Below are positions 1 through 8,300 of a stretch of DNA of 64,000 nucleotides, piece by piece. Position 1 is the stretch's first letter. Each line of letters starts with the position of its first letter. The notes under the pieces were generated by a model, which saw only the letters and a program-made list of their open reading frames with translations, was not told where the DNA came from and did no database searches. The position numbers were made by a program, and so were the translations under genes. This stretch comes from JALORV01 sp963766365. GTDB taxonomy: Bacteria > Pseudomonadota > Gammaproteobacteria > Burkholderiales > Burkholderiaceae_F. The stretch spans positions 124,001 through 188,000 of the forward strand of contig CAVXZK010000005.1 in the NCBI GenBank assembly GCA_963766365.1, in the 5' to 3' direction.

Positions 1-135
1 ATGCCCTTTCGGGATATGCCTATTGGGGCTGGCGCTGGTTCCGCGGCGAGCCCAACCCGGCGAAGCCGGTCGCGCGCGACGCCGATCGCTCCGGCTAGCT
101 TGTCGCAATCGGCGAATCGTCATATAGTCCGAGTC

Positions 136-219
136 ATGTCTTGCGCCTTCCTCATCGCGCCTCGCCTTACTGCCGACCTGCTAGGCCGGCTGCTTCTGCT
201 GCGCCCCGCGCGCAGCTAA
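136..219 (+). CDS. possible leucine-rich leader peptide upstream of leuA
   Basis: A 27-residue reading frame starts at an ATG and ends 77 bases before leuA. Its last part reads LLGRLLLLRPARS: six of eight consecutive codons are leucine (CTG, CTA, CTG, CTT, CTG, CTG). A run of codons for the pathway product just ahead of the biosynthetic gene is the hallmark of transcription attenuation. The spacer holds an inverted repeat, CTGCC at 248-252 with GGCAG at 267-271, but no clear U-run terminator, and the leader's ribosome site is weak. The frame is open back to base 1, so it could also be the tail of a truncated frame or chance. This is an inference from codon content and position. Confidence 0.4.
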   Translation: MSCAFLIAPRLTADLLGRLLLLRPARS

Positions 220-296
220 CCCCCCACCCACAATCTGTGTAGTGCCGCTGCCAGCGCCCAGAGCCCGGCAGATGGAAACATTCGCCTGGAGCGACC

Positions 297-1847
297 ATGA
301 CTGACCGACTCTTCATCTTCGACACCACGCTGCGTGACGGCGAGCAGAGCCCCGGCGCCTCGATGAACAAGGAGGAAAAGCTGCGCATTGCCATGCAGCT
401 CGAGCGGCTGCGCGTCGATGTCATCGAGGCCGGCTTTGCGGCGTCGTCAAATGGCGATTTCGAGGCGGTACGCGCGATTGCCAACGCGGTCAAGGATTCG
501 ACGGTCTGCTCGCTTGCGCGCGCCAACGACCGCGACATCGGCCGCGCCGCCGAAGCCCTGCAGGGCGCACGTTCCAGGCGCATCCACACGTTCATCGCGA
601 CGTCGCCGCTGCACATGGAAAAAAAGCTGCGCATGACACCCGATCAGGTATTCGAGCAAGCCAAGCTCGCGGTGCGGTTCGCACGCCAGTTCACCGACAA
701 CGTCGAGTTCTCGCCCGAAGACGGCTACCGCTCGGAGCCGGATTTCCTGTGCCGCGTGCTGGAGGCCGTCATCGCCGAAGGGGCGACGACGATCAACATT
801 CCGGACACGGTGGGCTATGCGATTCCGGAGCTCTATGGCCTGTTCCTGCGCGACCTGCGCGAGCGCATCCCCAATTCCGACAAGGCGGTCTGGAGCGTGC
901 ATTGCCACAACGACCTCGGCATGGCGGTCGCCAACTCGCTGGCGGGGGTGAAGATTGGCGGCGCACGGCAGGTCGAATGCACGGTCAACGGTCTCGGCGA
1001 GCGCGCTGGCAACTGTTCGCTCGAGGAGGTCGTGATGGCGGTGCGCACCCGTCGAGATTTCTTCGGCCTCGATGTCGGCGTCGACACAACTCAGATCGTG
1101 CCGGCGTCGAAACTGGTCTCCGGCATCACCGGTTTCCCGGTGCAGCCGAACAAGGCGGTCGTCGGGGCAAATGCGTTTGCACACGCATCCGGCATCCACC
1201 AGGATGGCGTGCTGAAGGCGCGCGACACCTACGAGATCATGCGCGCCGAGGATGTGGGCTGGTATGCCAACCGCATCGTGCTGGGCAAGCTCTCCGGTCG
1301 CAATGCCTTCAAGCAGCGCGTGCAGGAACTGGCGATCCCGATCGACAGCGAGACCGAACTGAATGCGGCATTCGCGCGCTTCAAAGAGCTCGCCGACCGC
1401 AAGTCCGACATCTACGACGAGGATATCCAGGCGCTGTTCTCCGACGAGACCGTCACGCCACACGACGAGCACTTCAAGTTGCTGTCACTGTCGCAACACT
1501 CGGAGACGGGCGAGCGTCCGCACGCCCGCGTCGTGCTGTCGATTGGGCAGAATGAGGTCGTCGCTGAATCGGATGGCAACGGGCCGGTCGATGCCTCGCT
1601 CAAGGCCATCGAGAGCCAGGTGAAGAGCGGCTCCGAACTGCTGCTCTATTCAGTCAATGCGATCACGACCGGCACCGAGTCACAGGGCGAAGTAACCGTG
1701 CGTCTGTCACGCTCGGGTCGGATCGTGAACGGCATTGGAGCGGACCCCGACATCATCGCGGCGTCGGCGAAGGCCTATCTGAACGCGCTGAACAAGCTCT
1801 ACAGCGGCGTGGAGCGCCTGAATCCCCAGACGTCGCTCGCGCCATAG
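297..1847 (+). CDS. leuA: 2-isopropylmalate synthase
   Basis: This enzyme condenses acetyl-CoA with 2-oxoisovalerate to give 2-isopropylmalate, the first committed step of leucine synthesis in the cytoplasm. The 516 residues match the usual bacterial LeuA length. The TIM-barrel opens with TTLRDGEQSPG near residues 10-20, with Arg13 and Asp14 as catalytic and metal-site residues. HCHNDLGMA near 202-210 supplies the metal-binding histidines, and a GIHQDG motif follows near residue 300. The C-terminal third, from about residue 380, is the LeuA regulatory dimer domain through which leucine inhibits the enzyme. A Leu-rich leader frame lies upstream. Confidence 0.96.
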   Translation: MTDRLFIFDTTLRDGEQSPGASMNKEEKLRIAMQLERLRVDVIEAGFAASSNGDFEAVRAIANAVKDSTVCSLARANDRDIGRAAEALQGARSRRIHTFIATSPLHMEKKLRMTPDQVFEQAKLAVRFARQFTDNVEFSPEDGYRSEPDFLCRVLEAVIAEGATTINIPDTVGYAIPELYGLFLRDLRERIPNSDKAVWSVHCHNDLGMAVANSLAGVKIGGARQVECTVNGLGERAGNCSLEEVVMAVRTRRDFFGLDVGVDTTQIVPASKLVSGITGFPVQPNKAVVGANAFAHASGIHQDGVLKARDTYEIMRAEDVGWYANRIVLGKLSGRNAFKQRVQELAIPIDSETELNAAFARFKELADRKSDIYDEDIQALFSDETVTPHDEHFKLLSLSQHSETGERPHARVVLSIGQNEVVAESDGNGPVDASLKAIESQVKSGSELLLYSVNAITTGTESQGEVTVRLSRSGRIVNGIGADPDIIAASAKAYLNALNKLYSGVERLNPQTSLAP

Positions 1848-1857
1848 CGAGACGTCA

Positions 1858-1900
1858 CGAGTGTACGCATCGGCTACGCCGATGCACGTGCACTCGCTCC
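1858..1900. repeat. palindromic intergenic repeat, copy 1
   Basis: Just after leuA an imperfect palindrome pairs GCATCGGC with GCCGATGC inside longer complementary flanks. Its outer segment GCACGTGCACTCGCT (1884-1898) recurs, inverted and exact, at 12181-12195 in the nuoF-nuoG spacer. Two copies of one hairpin in separate spacers suggest a REP-like intergenic repeat family. Confidence 0.5.
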
Positions 1901-1905
1901 GGTTA

Positions 1906-1970
1906 CGTTTCGCGTTTCACGCGAAACGCTCAAGCCTAATCAGTCGGCTGCGCTCCCGAGCGCAGCCGAC
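1906..1970. terminator. two further hairpins between leuA and rpsO
   Basis: Two strong stems follow each other: CGTTTCGCG with CGCGAAACG (1906-1928), and GTCGGCTGCGCTC with GAGCGCAGCCGAC (1943-1970), the latter a 13-bp perfect stem with a two-base loop. Neither has a long U-tract, so intrinsic termination of leuA is plausible but not certain. Confidence 0.45.
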
Positions 1971-2048
1971 AAAGCAATGTTGAGCGGCGAAGCCGTAGCC
2001 GCCGCGAGCGCACGTGCGACCTGCAGGGTCGCGTACTTGGGCGGCGCT

Positions 2049-2057
2049 TGGTATACT
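2049..2057 (+). promoter_or_regulatory. extended -10 promoter ahead of rpsO
   Basis: TGGTATACT is an extended -10 element (TGn plus TATACT), about 70 bases before the rpsO start. No good -35 hexamer is visible at normal spacing, as expected for extended -10 promoters. Confidence 0.45.
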
Positions 2058-2125
2058 CCCGCGCTTCACGGCACGGCCATCCTTCCGTGTCCGCGTGTTC
2101 ACAAGCTTGATTCGAAAGGGAAAAC

Positions 2126-2395
2126 ATGGCGGTTGCAAACATCAACAAGACGGAAATCGTCGCCAAGTACCAGCGGGCCCAGGCTGACACGGGCTCGCCC
2201 GAAGTGCAGGTCGCGCTCCTCACGGCCCGCATCAATGAGCTGACAGACCACTTCAAGACCCACGTGAAGGACCACCATTCACGCCGTGGCCTTCTGAAGA
2301 TGGTCAGCCGTCGGCGCAAGCTGCTCGACTACCTCAAGGGCAAGAACCCCGAGGCGTACAAGGGGCTGATCGACAGCCTTGGCCTGCGCAAGTAG
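2126..2395 (+). CDS. rpsO: 30S ribosomal protein S15
   Basis: S15 binds 16S rRNA in the platform of the small ribosomal subunit and helps form bridges to the 50S subunit. The 89 residues have the normal S15 length, with the signature blocks GSPEVQVALLTARI, LTDHFKTHVKDHHSRRGLL and MVSRRRKLLDYLK. The start follows an AAGGGAAAAC ribosome site. The gene stands directly ahead of pnp, the usual proteobacterial order, where S15 commonly represses its own translation and the intercistronic hairpin is processed by RNase III. That regulation is family knowledge and has not been shown here. Confidence 0.98.
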   Translation: MAVANINKTEIVAKYQRAQADTGSPEVQVALLTARINELTDHFKTHVKDHHSRRGLLKMVSRRRKLLDYLKGKNPEAYKGLIDSLGLRK

Positions 2396-2421
2396 TCAAT
2401 GACCCGGATTCGATTGCAACC

Positions 2422-2449
2422 AGCCTGCGTGGAGTGATCCACGCAGGCT
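2422..2449 (+). terminator. rpsO-pnp intercistronic hairpin
   Basis: AGCCTGCGTGGA pairs perfectly with TCCACGCAGGCT across a four-base loop, 27 bases after the rpsO stop. No T-tract follows. In rpsO-pnp operons a hairpin here acts as an attenuating terminator and/or an RNase III site controlling pnp mRNA; either role fits. Confidence 0.6.
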
Positions 2450-2595
2450 GCCTGCCGTTGTCCGGCCACATGCGCGCTGCGATATGGACGTAAGGGCGGT
2501 TCTCCCGCGCCGAGTCGTCGATACCGCGGCGTGCCGGGTCGCTGAGCATGGAAACTCGAGCGACCGCGTCCGAACAAGAATGAAAGGAACGCCAA

Positions 2596-4737
2596 GTGTT
2601 TGAAAAAGTCACGAAGAAATTCCCGTACGGCGCGCATACCGTGACGCTCGAGACGGGCGAGATCGCACGCCAGGCCGGTGGTGCCGTCGTCTGCTCGATG
2701 GACGACACGGTCGTGCTGGCCACCGTGGTTGCGCGCAAGGAAGCCAAGCCGGGCCAGGACTTCTTCCCGCTGACCGTCGATTACATTGAAAAGACCTACG
2801 CGGCTGGTCGTATCCCGGGCGGCTTCTTCAAGCGCGAAGGGCGACCGTCGGAAAAGGAAACTCTGACCTCGCGCCTGATCGATCGGCCGATCCGTCCGCT
2901 GTTTCCGGATGGCTTCTTCAACGAAGTCCAGGTCGTCATCCACGTGCTGTCGATTGATCCCGAGATTGATCCGGACATTCCGGCGATGATCGGGGCGTCG
3001 GCCGCGTTGTCACTGTCGGGCATCCCGTTCAAGGGACCGATCGGTGCCGCGCGGGTGGGTTACCTCGATGGCGAGTACATCATCAATCCTACGGCCACGC
3101 AGCTGAAGACCTCGAAGCTCAACCTCGTTGTCGCCGGCACCGAGCGCGCCGTGCTGATGGTCGAGTCGGAAGCCGACCAGCTTTCCGAGGAAGTGATGCT
3201 GGGCGCCGTGATGCACGGCCATGCCCAGATGCAGGCCGCGATCAACGCGATCCATGAACTGGTACGCGATGCGGGCAAGCCGGCCTGGGACTGGAAGCCG
3301 GCCGACCGCAACGAGGCGCTGATGGCCAAGCTGGTGCTGATCGCGGGGCCGGAGCTACGCGATGCCTACCTCACGCGCAACAAGCAGGCGCGCACGCACA
3401 AGATCAACGACGTCTACACACAGGTGTGGGCGAAGCTCGAGGAAGAGGCCGCGGCAACGGGTAATCCCAAGCCCGACGACAACGCGGTCGATGCCATCCT
3501 GTTCGACCTGCAGGCCAAGATCGTCCGCAGCCAGATCCTCGACGGCGAGCCGCGCATCGACGGTCGCGACACGCGGACGGTGCGTCCTATCGAGATCCGT
3601 CTGGGCGTGCTGCCGCGCACGCACGGCTCGGCGCTGTTCACGCGTGGCGAGACACAGGCGCTGGTCACGGCCACGCTCGGCACCAAGCAGGACGAACAGT
3701 TCGTCGACGCCCTGCAGGGCGAGTACCGCGACCGCTTCATGCTCCACTACAACATGCCGCCGTTCGCTACGGGCGAAACCGGCCGCGTCGGCACGCCCAA
3801 GCGCCGCGAGATCGGCCATGGCCGGCTTGCAAAGCGTTCGCTGCTGGCAGTGCTGCCGAGCTACGACGACTTCCAGTATTCGCTGCGGGTCGTTTCCGAG
3901 ATCACCGAATCCAATGGTTCGTCGTCGATGGCCTCCGTGTGCGGCGGCTGTCTCGCGATGATGGATGCCGGCGTGCCGCTGAAGGCGCACGTGGCCGGCG
4001 TCGCGATGGGTCTGATCAAGGAAGGCAACAAGTTCGCGGTGCTGACCGACATCCTCGGAGACGAGGATCACCTCGGCGACATGGACTTCAAGGTGGCCGG
4101 TTCCGCCAATGGCATCACCGCGCTGCAGATGGACATCAAGATCGAGGGCATCACCCGCGAGATCATGCAGGTGGCACTCGCGCAGGCGAAGGAAGGTCGC
4201 ATGCACATCCTGCAGAAGATGCAAGATGCGATTTCCGTGTCGCGCGGCGAGCTGTCGGCGTTTGCGCCGCGACTGATCAAGATGAAGATCAATCCCGAGA
4301 AGATCCGCGACGTGATCGGCAAGGGCGGCGCGGTGATCCGTGCGCTGACTGAGGAGACTGGCACGCAGATCGACATCGAAGACGACGGCACCGTCATCAT
4401 CGCCAGCGTCGACCAGGAAAAAGGCAAGGAAGCCCAGCGCCGGATCCAGGAACTGACGGCCGAGGTCGAAGTGGGCAAGGTCTACGACGGTACCGTGCTG
4501 CGACTGCTCGACTTCGGCGCCATCGTCCAGTTGCTGCCTGGCAAGGACGGCCTGCTGCACATTTCCCAGATTGCCAACGAGCGCGTCAATGCGGTCGCGG
4601 ACTATCTGAAGGAAGGCCAGGCCGTGAAGGTCAAGGTCATAGAGGCCGACGAGAAGGGCCGGGTGCGGCTGTCGATGAAGGCGGTCGAAGGTAACGCTCC
4701 GGCAGCGGCCCAGCAGCAGCAACAGCAACAGCAGTAA
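2596..4737 (+). CDS. pnp: polyribonucleotide nucleotidyltransferase (PNPase)
   Basis: PNPase degrades RNA 3' to 5' by phosphorolysis and is part of the bacterial RNA degradosome. The 713-residue protein has the full domain set: a first RNase PH-like core, a helical linker, the second catalytic RNase PH core (the GDEDHLGDMDFKVAG block near 488-502 carries metal-binding aspartates), a KH domain near 560-620 with IGKGGAVIRAL, and an S1 domain near 625-700. The GTG start is supported by AAGGAACG upstream and by the standard N-terminus MFEKVTKKF. The protein ends in a run of eight glutamines, unusual for PNPase. A strong terminator follows. Confidence 0.98.
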   Translation: MFEKVTKKFPYGAHTVTLETGEIARQAGGAVVCSMDDTVVLATVVARKEAKPGQDFFPLTVDYIEKTYAAGRIPGGFFKREGRPSEKETLTSRLIDRPIRPLFPDGFFNEVQVVIHVLSIDPEIDPDIPAMIGASAALSLSGIPFKGPIGAARVGYLDGEYIINPTATQLKTSKLNLVVAGTERAVLMVESEADQLSEEVMLGAVMHGHAQMQAAINAIHELVRDAGKPAWDWKPADRNEALMAKLVLIAGPELRDAYLTRNKQARTHKINDVYTQVWAKLEEEAAATGNPKPDDNAVDAILFDLQAKIVRSQILDGEPRIDGRDTRTVRPIEIRLGVLPRTHGSALFTRGETQALVTATLGTKQDEQFVDALQGEYRDRFMLHYNMPPFATGETGRVGTPKRREIGHGRLAKRSLLAVLPSYDDFQYSLRVVSEITESNGSSSMASVCGGCLAMMDAGVPLKAHVAGVAMGLIKEGNKFAVLTDILGDEDHLGDMDFKVAGSANGITALQMDIKIEGITREIMQVALAQAKEGRMHILQKMQDAISVSRGELSAFAPRLIKMKINPEKIRDVIGKGGAVIRALTEETGTQIDIEDDGTVIIASVDQEKGKEAQRRIQELTAEVEVGKVYDGTVLRLLDFGAIVQLLPGKDGLLHISQIANERVNAVADYLKEGQAVKVKVIEADEKGRVRLSMKAVEGNAPAAAQQQQQQQQ

Positions 4738-4751
4738 CGAGAGCCGATGAA

Positions 4752-4780
4752 GGGGGCGCTTCGGCGCCCCCTTTGCTTTT
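4752..4780 (+). terminator. rho-independent terminator of pnp
   Basis: GGGGGCGC and GCGCCCCC form an 8-bp stem with a TTCG tetraloop, followed by TTTGCTTTT, 14 bases after the pnp stop. Confidence 0.85.
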
Positions 4781-4800
4781 GACCAGTTGGACACCAGCGC

Positions 4801-5823
4801 GTGATGAGACAGGCAATGATGCAGGCGGTCGAGATCAGCCAGCCAGGCGGCCCGGATCAGCTGCGCCCGGTTGAGCGCCCCCGACCTGTCGCCGGACCCG
4901 GTGAAGTGCTGATCCGCGTCCAGGCTGCCGGGGTCAACCGGCCGGACGTCCTGCAGCGCAAGGGCGCTTATGCGGCGCCGCCCGGAGCTTCCGATCTGCC
5001 GGGACTCGAAGTGGCCGGCACGGTCGAAGCCGGCGATGTCGAGGATGGGGGCTGGCGGCCCGGTGACCGTGTGTGCGCGCTGGTTGCCGGCGGTGGCTAC
5101 GCCGAGTGGTGCGTCGCGCCGGTAGGCCAGTGCCTGCCGGTTCCGCGCGGCCTGTCGTTTATCGAGGCGGCGGCGCTGCCCGAGACCTACTTCACCGTCT
5201 GGAGCAACGTGTTCGATCGGGCGCGGCTCGCGCCCGGTGAGACGTTGCTGGTCCAGGGCGGCACCAGCGGCATCGGAGTGGCCGCGGTTCAACTGGCCGC
5301 GGCGCTCGGCCACACGGTCTACGCGACCGCGGGCTCTGACGAAAAGGCGCGTGCGTGCGAGGCACTCGGCGCACGTCGCGGCATCAACTATCACACCGAG
5401 GATTTTGTTGCCGTGGCAAAGGGCGAAACCGGCGGCCGCGGCGTCGACGTGGTTCTCGATATGGTTGCCGGCGACTATGTGCCGCGCGAGATCGCCTGCC
5501 TTGCCGATGATGGTCGGCTCGTGATCATCGCGCTGCTCGGGGGTGCCGAGGCGCGACTGGACCTCGCGGCCATCCTGCGTCGGCGGCTAACGGTCACCGG
5601 TTCGACCTTGCGGCCGCGCTCGGTCGCGTTCAAGGCCGCGATCGCTGCACGACTGCGCTCGGTCGTGTGGCCGCTGATCGAGGCGGGACGCATCAAGCCG
5701 ATTGTGCATTCGATGTTTCCGCTGGCTGAGGCCGGGCAGTCCCACGCGCTGATGGAGTCGAGCGCCCACATCGGCAAGATCGTTCTCTCCGTGGGCCCCG
5801 ACTCGGCGGGGCGCGCCCTGTGA
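4801..5823 (+). CDS. NAD(P)H:quinone oxidoreductase, zinc-free MDR family
   Basis: This is a medium-chain reductase of the quinone oxidoreductase (QOR/PIG3) type, likely reducing quinones or enones with NADPH. The 340 residues show the GroES-like N-terminal half (AAGVNRPDVLQRKG near 40-55) and a Rossmann half with GGTSGIGVAAVQLA near 153-166. Zinc-binding cysteines of true alcohol dehydrogenases are absent. The start is uncertain: GTG at 4801, ATG at 4804, 4816 or 4819 are all in frame. It lies between the pnp terminator and the tpiA promoter, so it may be a single transcript. The physiological substrate cannot be told. Confidence 0.85.
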   Translation: MMRQAMMQAVEISQPGGPDQLRPVERPRPVAGPGEVLIRVQAAGVNRPDVLQRKGAYAAPPGASDLPGLEVAGTVEAGDVEDGGWRPGDRVCALVAGGGYAEWCVAPVGQCLPVPRGLSFIEAAALPETYFTVWSNVFDRARLAPGETLLVQGGTSGIGVAAVQLAAALGHTVYATAGSDEKARACEALGARRGINYHTEDFVAVAKGETGGRGVDVVLDMVAGDYVPREIACLADDGRLVIIALLGGAEARLDLAAILRRRLTVTGSTLRPRSVAFKAAIAARLRSVVWPLIEAGRIKPIVHSMFPLAEAGQSHALMESSAHIGKIVLSVGPDSAGRAL

Positions 5824-5840
5824 TCGACCAAGGTTCGCGT

Positions 5841-5869
5841 TTGGCCGGGCGTCGATCGCCTCGTACAAT
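5841..5869 (+). promoter_or_regulatory. sigma-70 promoter for tpiA
   Basis: TTGGCC (5841-5846) and TACAAT (5864-5869) are separated by exactly 17 bases, 18 bases before the tpiA start codon. Confidence 0.6.
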
Positions 5870-5887
5870 GACGGGCTTTTTCCAATC

Positions 5888-6643
5888 ATGAACCACCGCA
5901 CACCTCTCGTCGCAGCGAACTGGAAGATGAACGGTTCGCAGGCCGCCAACGCCGCGTGGCTGCATGTGTTCGCGTCGCGTCGTGCAGCGTTCACGTGCGA
6001 CGTCGTGGTCTGTGCTCCGGCGGTGTACCTCGCGTCGCTCGTGCCGCTGGCGACGGATCATCTCGTCGCCATCGGCGCGCAGGATGTGTCCGAGCGTGCC
6101 CCGGGAGCGTTCACCGGCGACATCGCAGCGGCAATGCTGGTCGATGTCGGTTGTGGCTGGGTCATCGTGGGCCACTCGGAACGCCGCCAGTTGCACGGCG
6201 AGACCGACGACATCGTTGCGGCTAAGGCGGAAGCGGCACTCGCCGCAGGCCTGAAGCCGATCGTCTGTGTCGGCGAGTCGTTGGCCGAGCGCGAGGCTGG
6301 CTCAACGCTCGAGGTGGTCAGGCGGCAGCTCGATGCCGTGATCGAACGCATCGGGCCGGCTGGACTGGCCCGCGGCGCACTCGCCTACGAGCCCGTCTGG
6401 GCGATCGGTACCGGGCGAACGGCGACGCCGGCCCAGGCGCAGGAGGTGCATGCCGCGGTGCGTGCCCATGTTGCGGGCCGCGACGCTGCCAGCGCCGATG
6501 CCGTGCGCATCCTGTATGGCGGCAGCGTCAAACCCGCGAACGCGGCAGAGCTTTTCGGACAACCCGACATCGACGGAGGGTTGATCGGCGGAGCGTCGCT
6601 GGTCGCTGAAGATTTCGCGACGATCTGCGCCGCGGCCCGTTGA
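5888..6643 (+). CDS. tpiA: triosephosphate isomerase
   Basis: It interconverts dihydroxyacetone phosphate and glyceraldehyde 3-phosphate in glycolysis and gluconeogenesis. The 251 residues carry all active-site blocks: NWKMN with catalytic Lys near residue 13, GHSERR with the His near 96, AYEPVWAIGTG with the catalytic Glu near 168, and the phosphate-binding YGGSVKPAN near 212. A well-spaced promoter precedes it and secG follows 62 bases later, a pairing common in proteobacteria. Confidence 0.97.
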   Translation: MNHRTPLVAANWKMNGSQAANAAWLHVFASRRAAFTCDVVVCAPAVYLASLVPLATDHLVAIGAQDVSERAPGAFTGDIAAAMLVDVGCGWVIVGHSERRQLHGETDDIVAAKAEAALAAGLKPIVCVGESLAEREAGSTLEVVRRQLDAVIERIGPAGLARGALAYEPVWAIGTGRTATPAQAQEVHAAVRAHVAGRDAASADAVRILYGGSVKPANAAELFGQPDIDGGLIGGASLVAEDFATICAAAR

Positions 6644-6705
6644 CGTTGCATCACGTCTGCCGCACATGAACTGGCAGCGAACAAGGATTCACTGAAAGGC
6701 AAGTT

Positions 6706-7152
6706 ATGACCTGGTTGACCACATTGCTGATCGTCGTGCAGGTTGTCTCGGCGATCGGGATCATCGTTCTGGTGTTGCTGCAGCATGGGAAGGGCGCAGA
6801 CATGGGCGCGGCCTTTGGCGGCGGCGCGTCGGGAAGCCTGTTCGGCGCGACGGGCTCGGCCAATTTCCTTTCGCGGAGTACTGCAGCCGTCGCGACCGTG
6901 TTCTTCATTGCGACGCTGGGTCTTGCCTATGTCGGCACGGCGATCAAGCGGCCTGAGGGCGGCAGTGGTGGCGTGATGGATTCCGTCCCCGCACCCGCGA
7001 ACACCGCGCCGAAGGACATCCCGGTACCAACGCCGCCGCAGGGGGCGATGCCCGCCCCGGTGCCACAAGGATCAGCTCCCGCCGCAGCACCAGCGCAGCC
7101 GACGCCGCCTGTGACGCCGGCCGCGCCGAAGCCGAGCGACGTGCCCAAGTAA
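6706..7152 (+). CDS. secG: protein-export membrane protein SecG
   Basis: SecG is the small inner-membrane subunit that assists SecYE in translocation. Two membrane segments are visible: residues about 2-26 (TTLLIVVQVVSAIGIIVLVL) and about 55-77 (AAVATVFFIATLGLAYVGTA). Between them is the conserved LLQHGKGADMGAAFGGGASG loop. At 148 residues it is longer than E. coli SecG because of a low-complexity Pro/Ala-rich tail from about residue 95, a common feature of betaproteobacterial SecG. Confidence 0.95.
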   Translation: MTWLTTLLIVVQVVSAIGIIVLVLLQHGKGADMGAAFGGGASGSLFGATGSANFLSRSTAAVATVFFIATLGLAYVGTAIKRPEGGSGGVMDSVPAPANTAPKDIPVPTPPQGAMPAPVPQGSAPAAAPAQPTPPVTPAAPKPSDVPK

Positions 7153-7155
7153 TGT

Positions 7156-7206
7156 CCCGCGTCGCGGGCGCGATGCGGAGCGCTTCGCTCGCAATGCGAC
7201 CGCGGG
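7156..7206 (+). terminator. hairpin after secG
   Basis: A long imperfect stem pairs CCCGCGTCGC with GCGACCGCGGG around an inner GAGCG/CGCTC stem, four bases after secG. There is no T-run, so it may act as a 3' stabiliser or a weak terminator. Confidence 0.4.
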
Positions 7207-7247
7207 TGACGATTGAATCGAGTAGAATCCCGCGGGTTTTACACCTT

Positions 7248-7332
7248 GCCGACGTGGTGGAATTGGTAGACACACCATCTTGAGGGGGTGGCGGCGAAAG
7301 CCGTGTGAGTTCGAGTCTCACCGTCGGCACCA
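7248..7332 (+). tRNA. tRNA-Leu (anticodon GAG)
   Basis: The 85-base gene folds as a class II tRNA: acceptor GCCGACG with CGTCGGC, D-loop GGTAGAC, anticodon loop TTGAGGG reading GAG, a short variable arm, T-loop GTTCGAGTC and an encoded 3' ACCA. A possible -10 box TAGAAT lies at 7223-7228. Its place between secG and nuoA is typical of betaproteobacteria. Confidence 0.96.
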
Positions 7333-7441
7333 GATCGGGCTTGGTCGCGCAGCGGCGGCTGAAAGCGGAGGCATCTCCCGGGTGTGCAGGAGCCCGCCGC
7401 GAGGTGGTCCCTTCGTTATCTGAGCCGGAACGCAGATCCAC

Positions 7442-7807
7442 GTGAATCTCGACAGCTACCTCCCCGTCCTGCTCTTCATTGTGGTTGGCCTGGTCATCGG
7501 CGCGGCCCCGATGGCCCTTGGAGCGCTGCTCGGTCCACACAAGCCGGATCCCGAGAAGCTTTCTCCCTACGAGTGCGGTTTCGAAGCGTTCGAAGATGCG
7601 CGCATGAAATTCGATGTGCGCTATTACCTTGTGGCGATCCTCTTCATCCTGTTCGATCTCGAGATCGCGTTCCTGTTTCCCTGGGCCGTCGTGCTCGGCG
7701 ATCTCGGCACCTGGAGCATTGGCTTCTGGGCCATGATGGGATTCCTTGCGATCCTTACCGTCGGCTTCATCTACGAATGGAAAAAGGGCGCGCTGGACTG
7801 GGAATAG
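7442..7807 (+). CDS. nuoA: NADH-quinone oxidoreductase subunit A
   Basis: NuoA is a small membrane subunit of complex I, next to the quinone site. The 121 residues contain three hydrophobic segments (about 8-30, 64-85, 90-112) and the conserved DPEKLSPYECGFEAFEDARMKF region, whose Cys-bearing loop faces the quinone channel, plus RYYLVAILFILFDLEIAFLFPW. The start is GTG at 7442, giving MNLDSYLPVL. It is the first gene of the 14-gene nuo operon. Confidence 0.97.
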   Translation: MNLDSYLPVLLFIVVGLVIGAAPMALGALLGPHKPDPEKLSPYECGFEAFEDARMKFDVRYYLVAILFILFDLEIAFLFPWAVVLGDLGTWSIGFWAMMGFLAILTVGFIYEWKKGALDWE

Positions 7808-7823
7808 CGGCTGGCGAAAAGCG

Positions 7824-8300
7824 ATGGGCATCGAAGGGGTACTGAACGAAGGTTTCGTGACGACGAGCGTCGACAAGCTCGTCAACTGGTCGAAGACCGG
7901 CTCGCTGTGGCCGATGACCTTTGGCCTGGCCTGCTGCGCGGTGGAAATGATGCATGCCGGCGCCGCGCGCTACGACCTTGACCGCTTCGGCATCTTCTTT
8001 CGTCCGAGCCCGCGCCAGTCCGACGTGATGATCGTCGCCGGGACGCTCTGTAACAAGATGGCACCGGCGCTGCGCAAGGTCTACGATCAGATGGCTGAGC
8101 CGCGCTGGGTCATCAGCATGGGCTCGTGCGCCAACGGCGGCGGCTATTACCACTACAGCTATTCAGTCGTCCGCGGCTGTGACCGAATCGTGCCCGTCGA
8201 CGTCTACGTGCCCGGCTGCCCACCGACAGCGGAAGCGCTGATCTACGGGATCATCCAGCTGCAGAACAAGATCCGCCGCACCAACACGATCGCCCGATGA
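7824..8300 (+). CDS. nuoB: NADH-quinone oxidoreductase subunit B
   Basis: NuoB holds cluster N2, the last iron-sulfur cluster before quinone. The 158 residues include the ligand pattern LACCAVEMM, GSCANGGGYY and VPGCPP, giving the tandem Cys-Cys plus two later cysteines. The start at 7824 gives MGIEGVLNEGF, the family N-terminus. The stop overlaps the nuoC start by four bases. Confidence 0.97.
   Translation: MGIEGVLNEGFVTTSVDKLVNWSKTGSLWPMTFGLACCAVEMMHAGAARYDLDRFGIFFRPSPRQSDVMIVAGTLCNKMAPALRKVYDQMAEPRWVISMGSCANGGGYYHYSYSVVRGCDRIVPVDVYVPGCPPTAEALIYGIIQLQNKIRRTNTIAR

Noticed and set aside
3355..5394. 679-residue open frame on the minus strand across pnp and the oxidoreductase gene
   Set aside because: It is antisense to clear PNPase and QOR genes, spans their terminator, and has Arg/His/Asp-rich shadow composition typical of GC-rich DNA.
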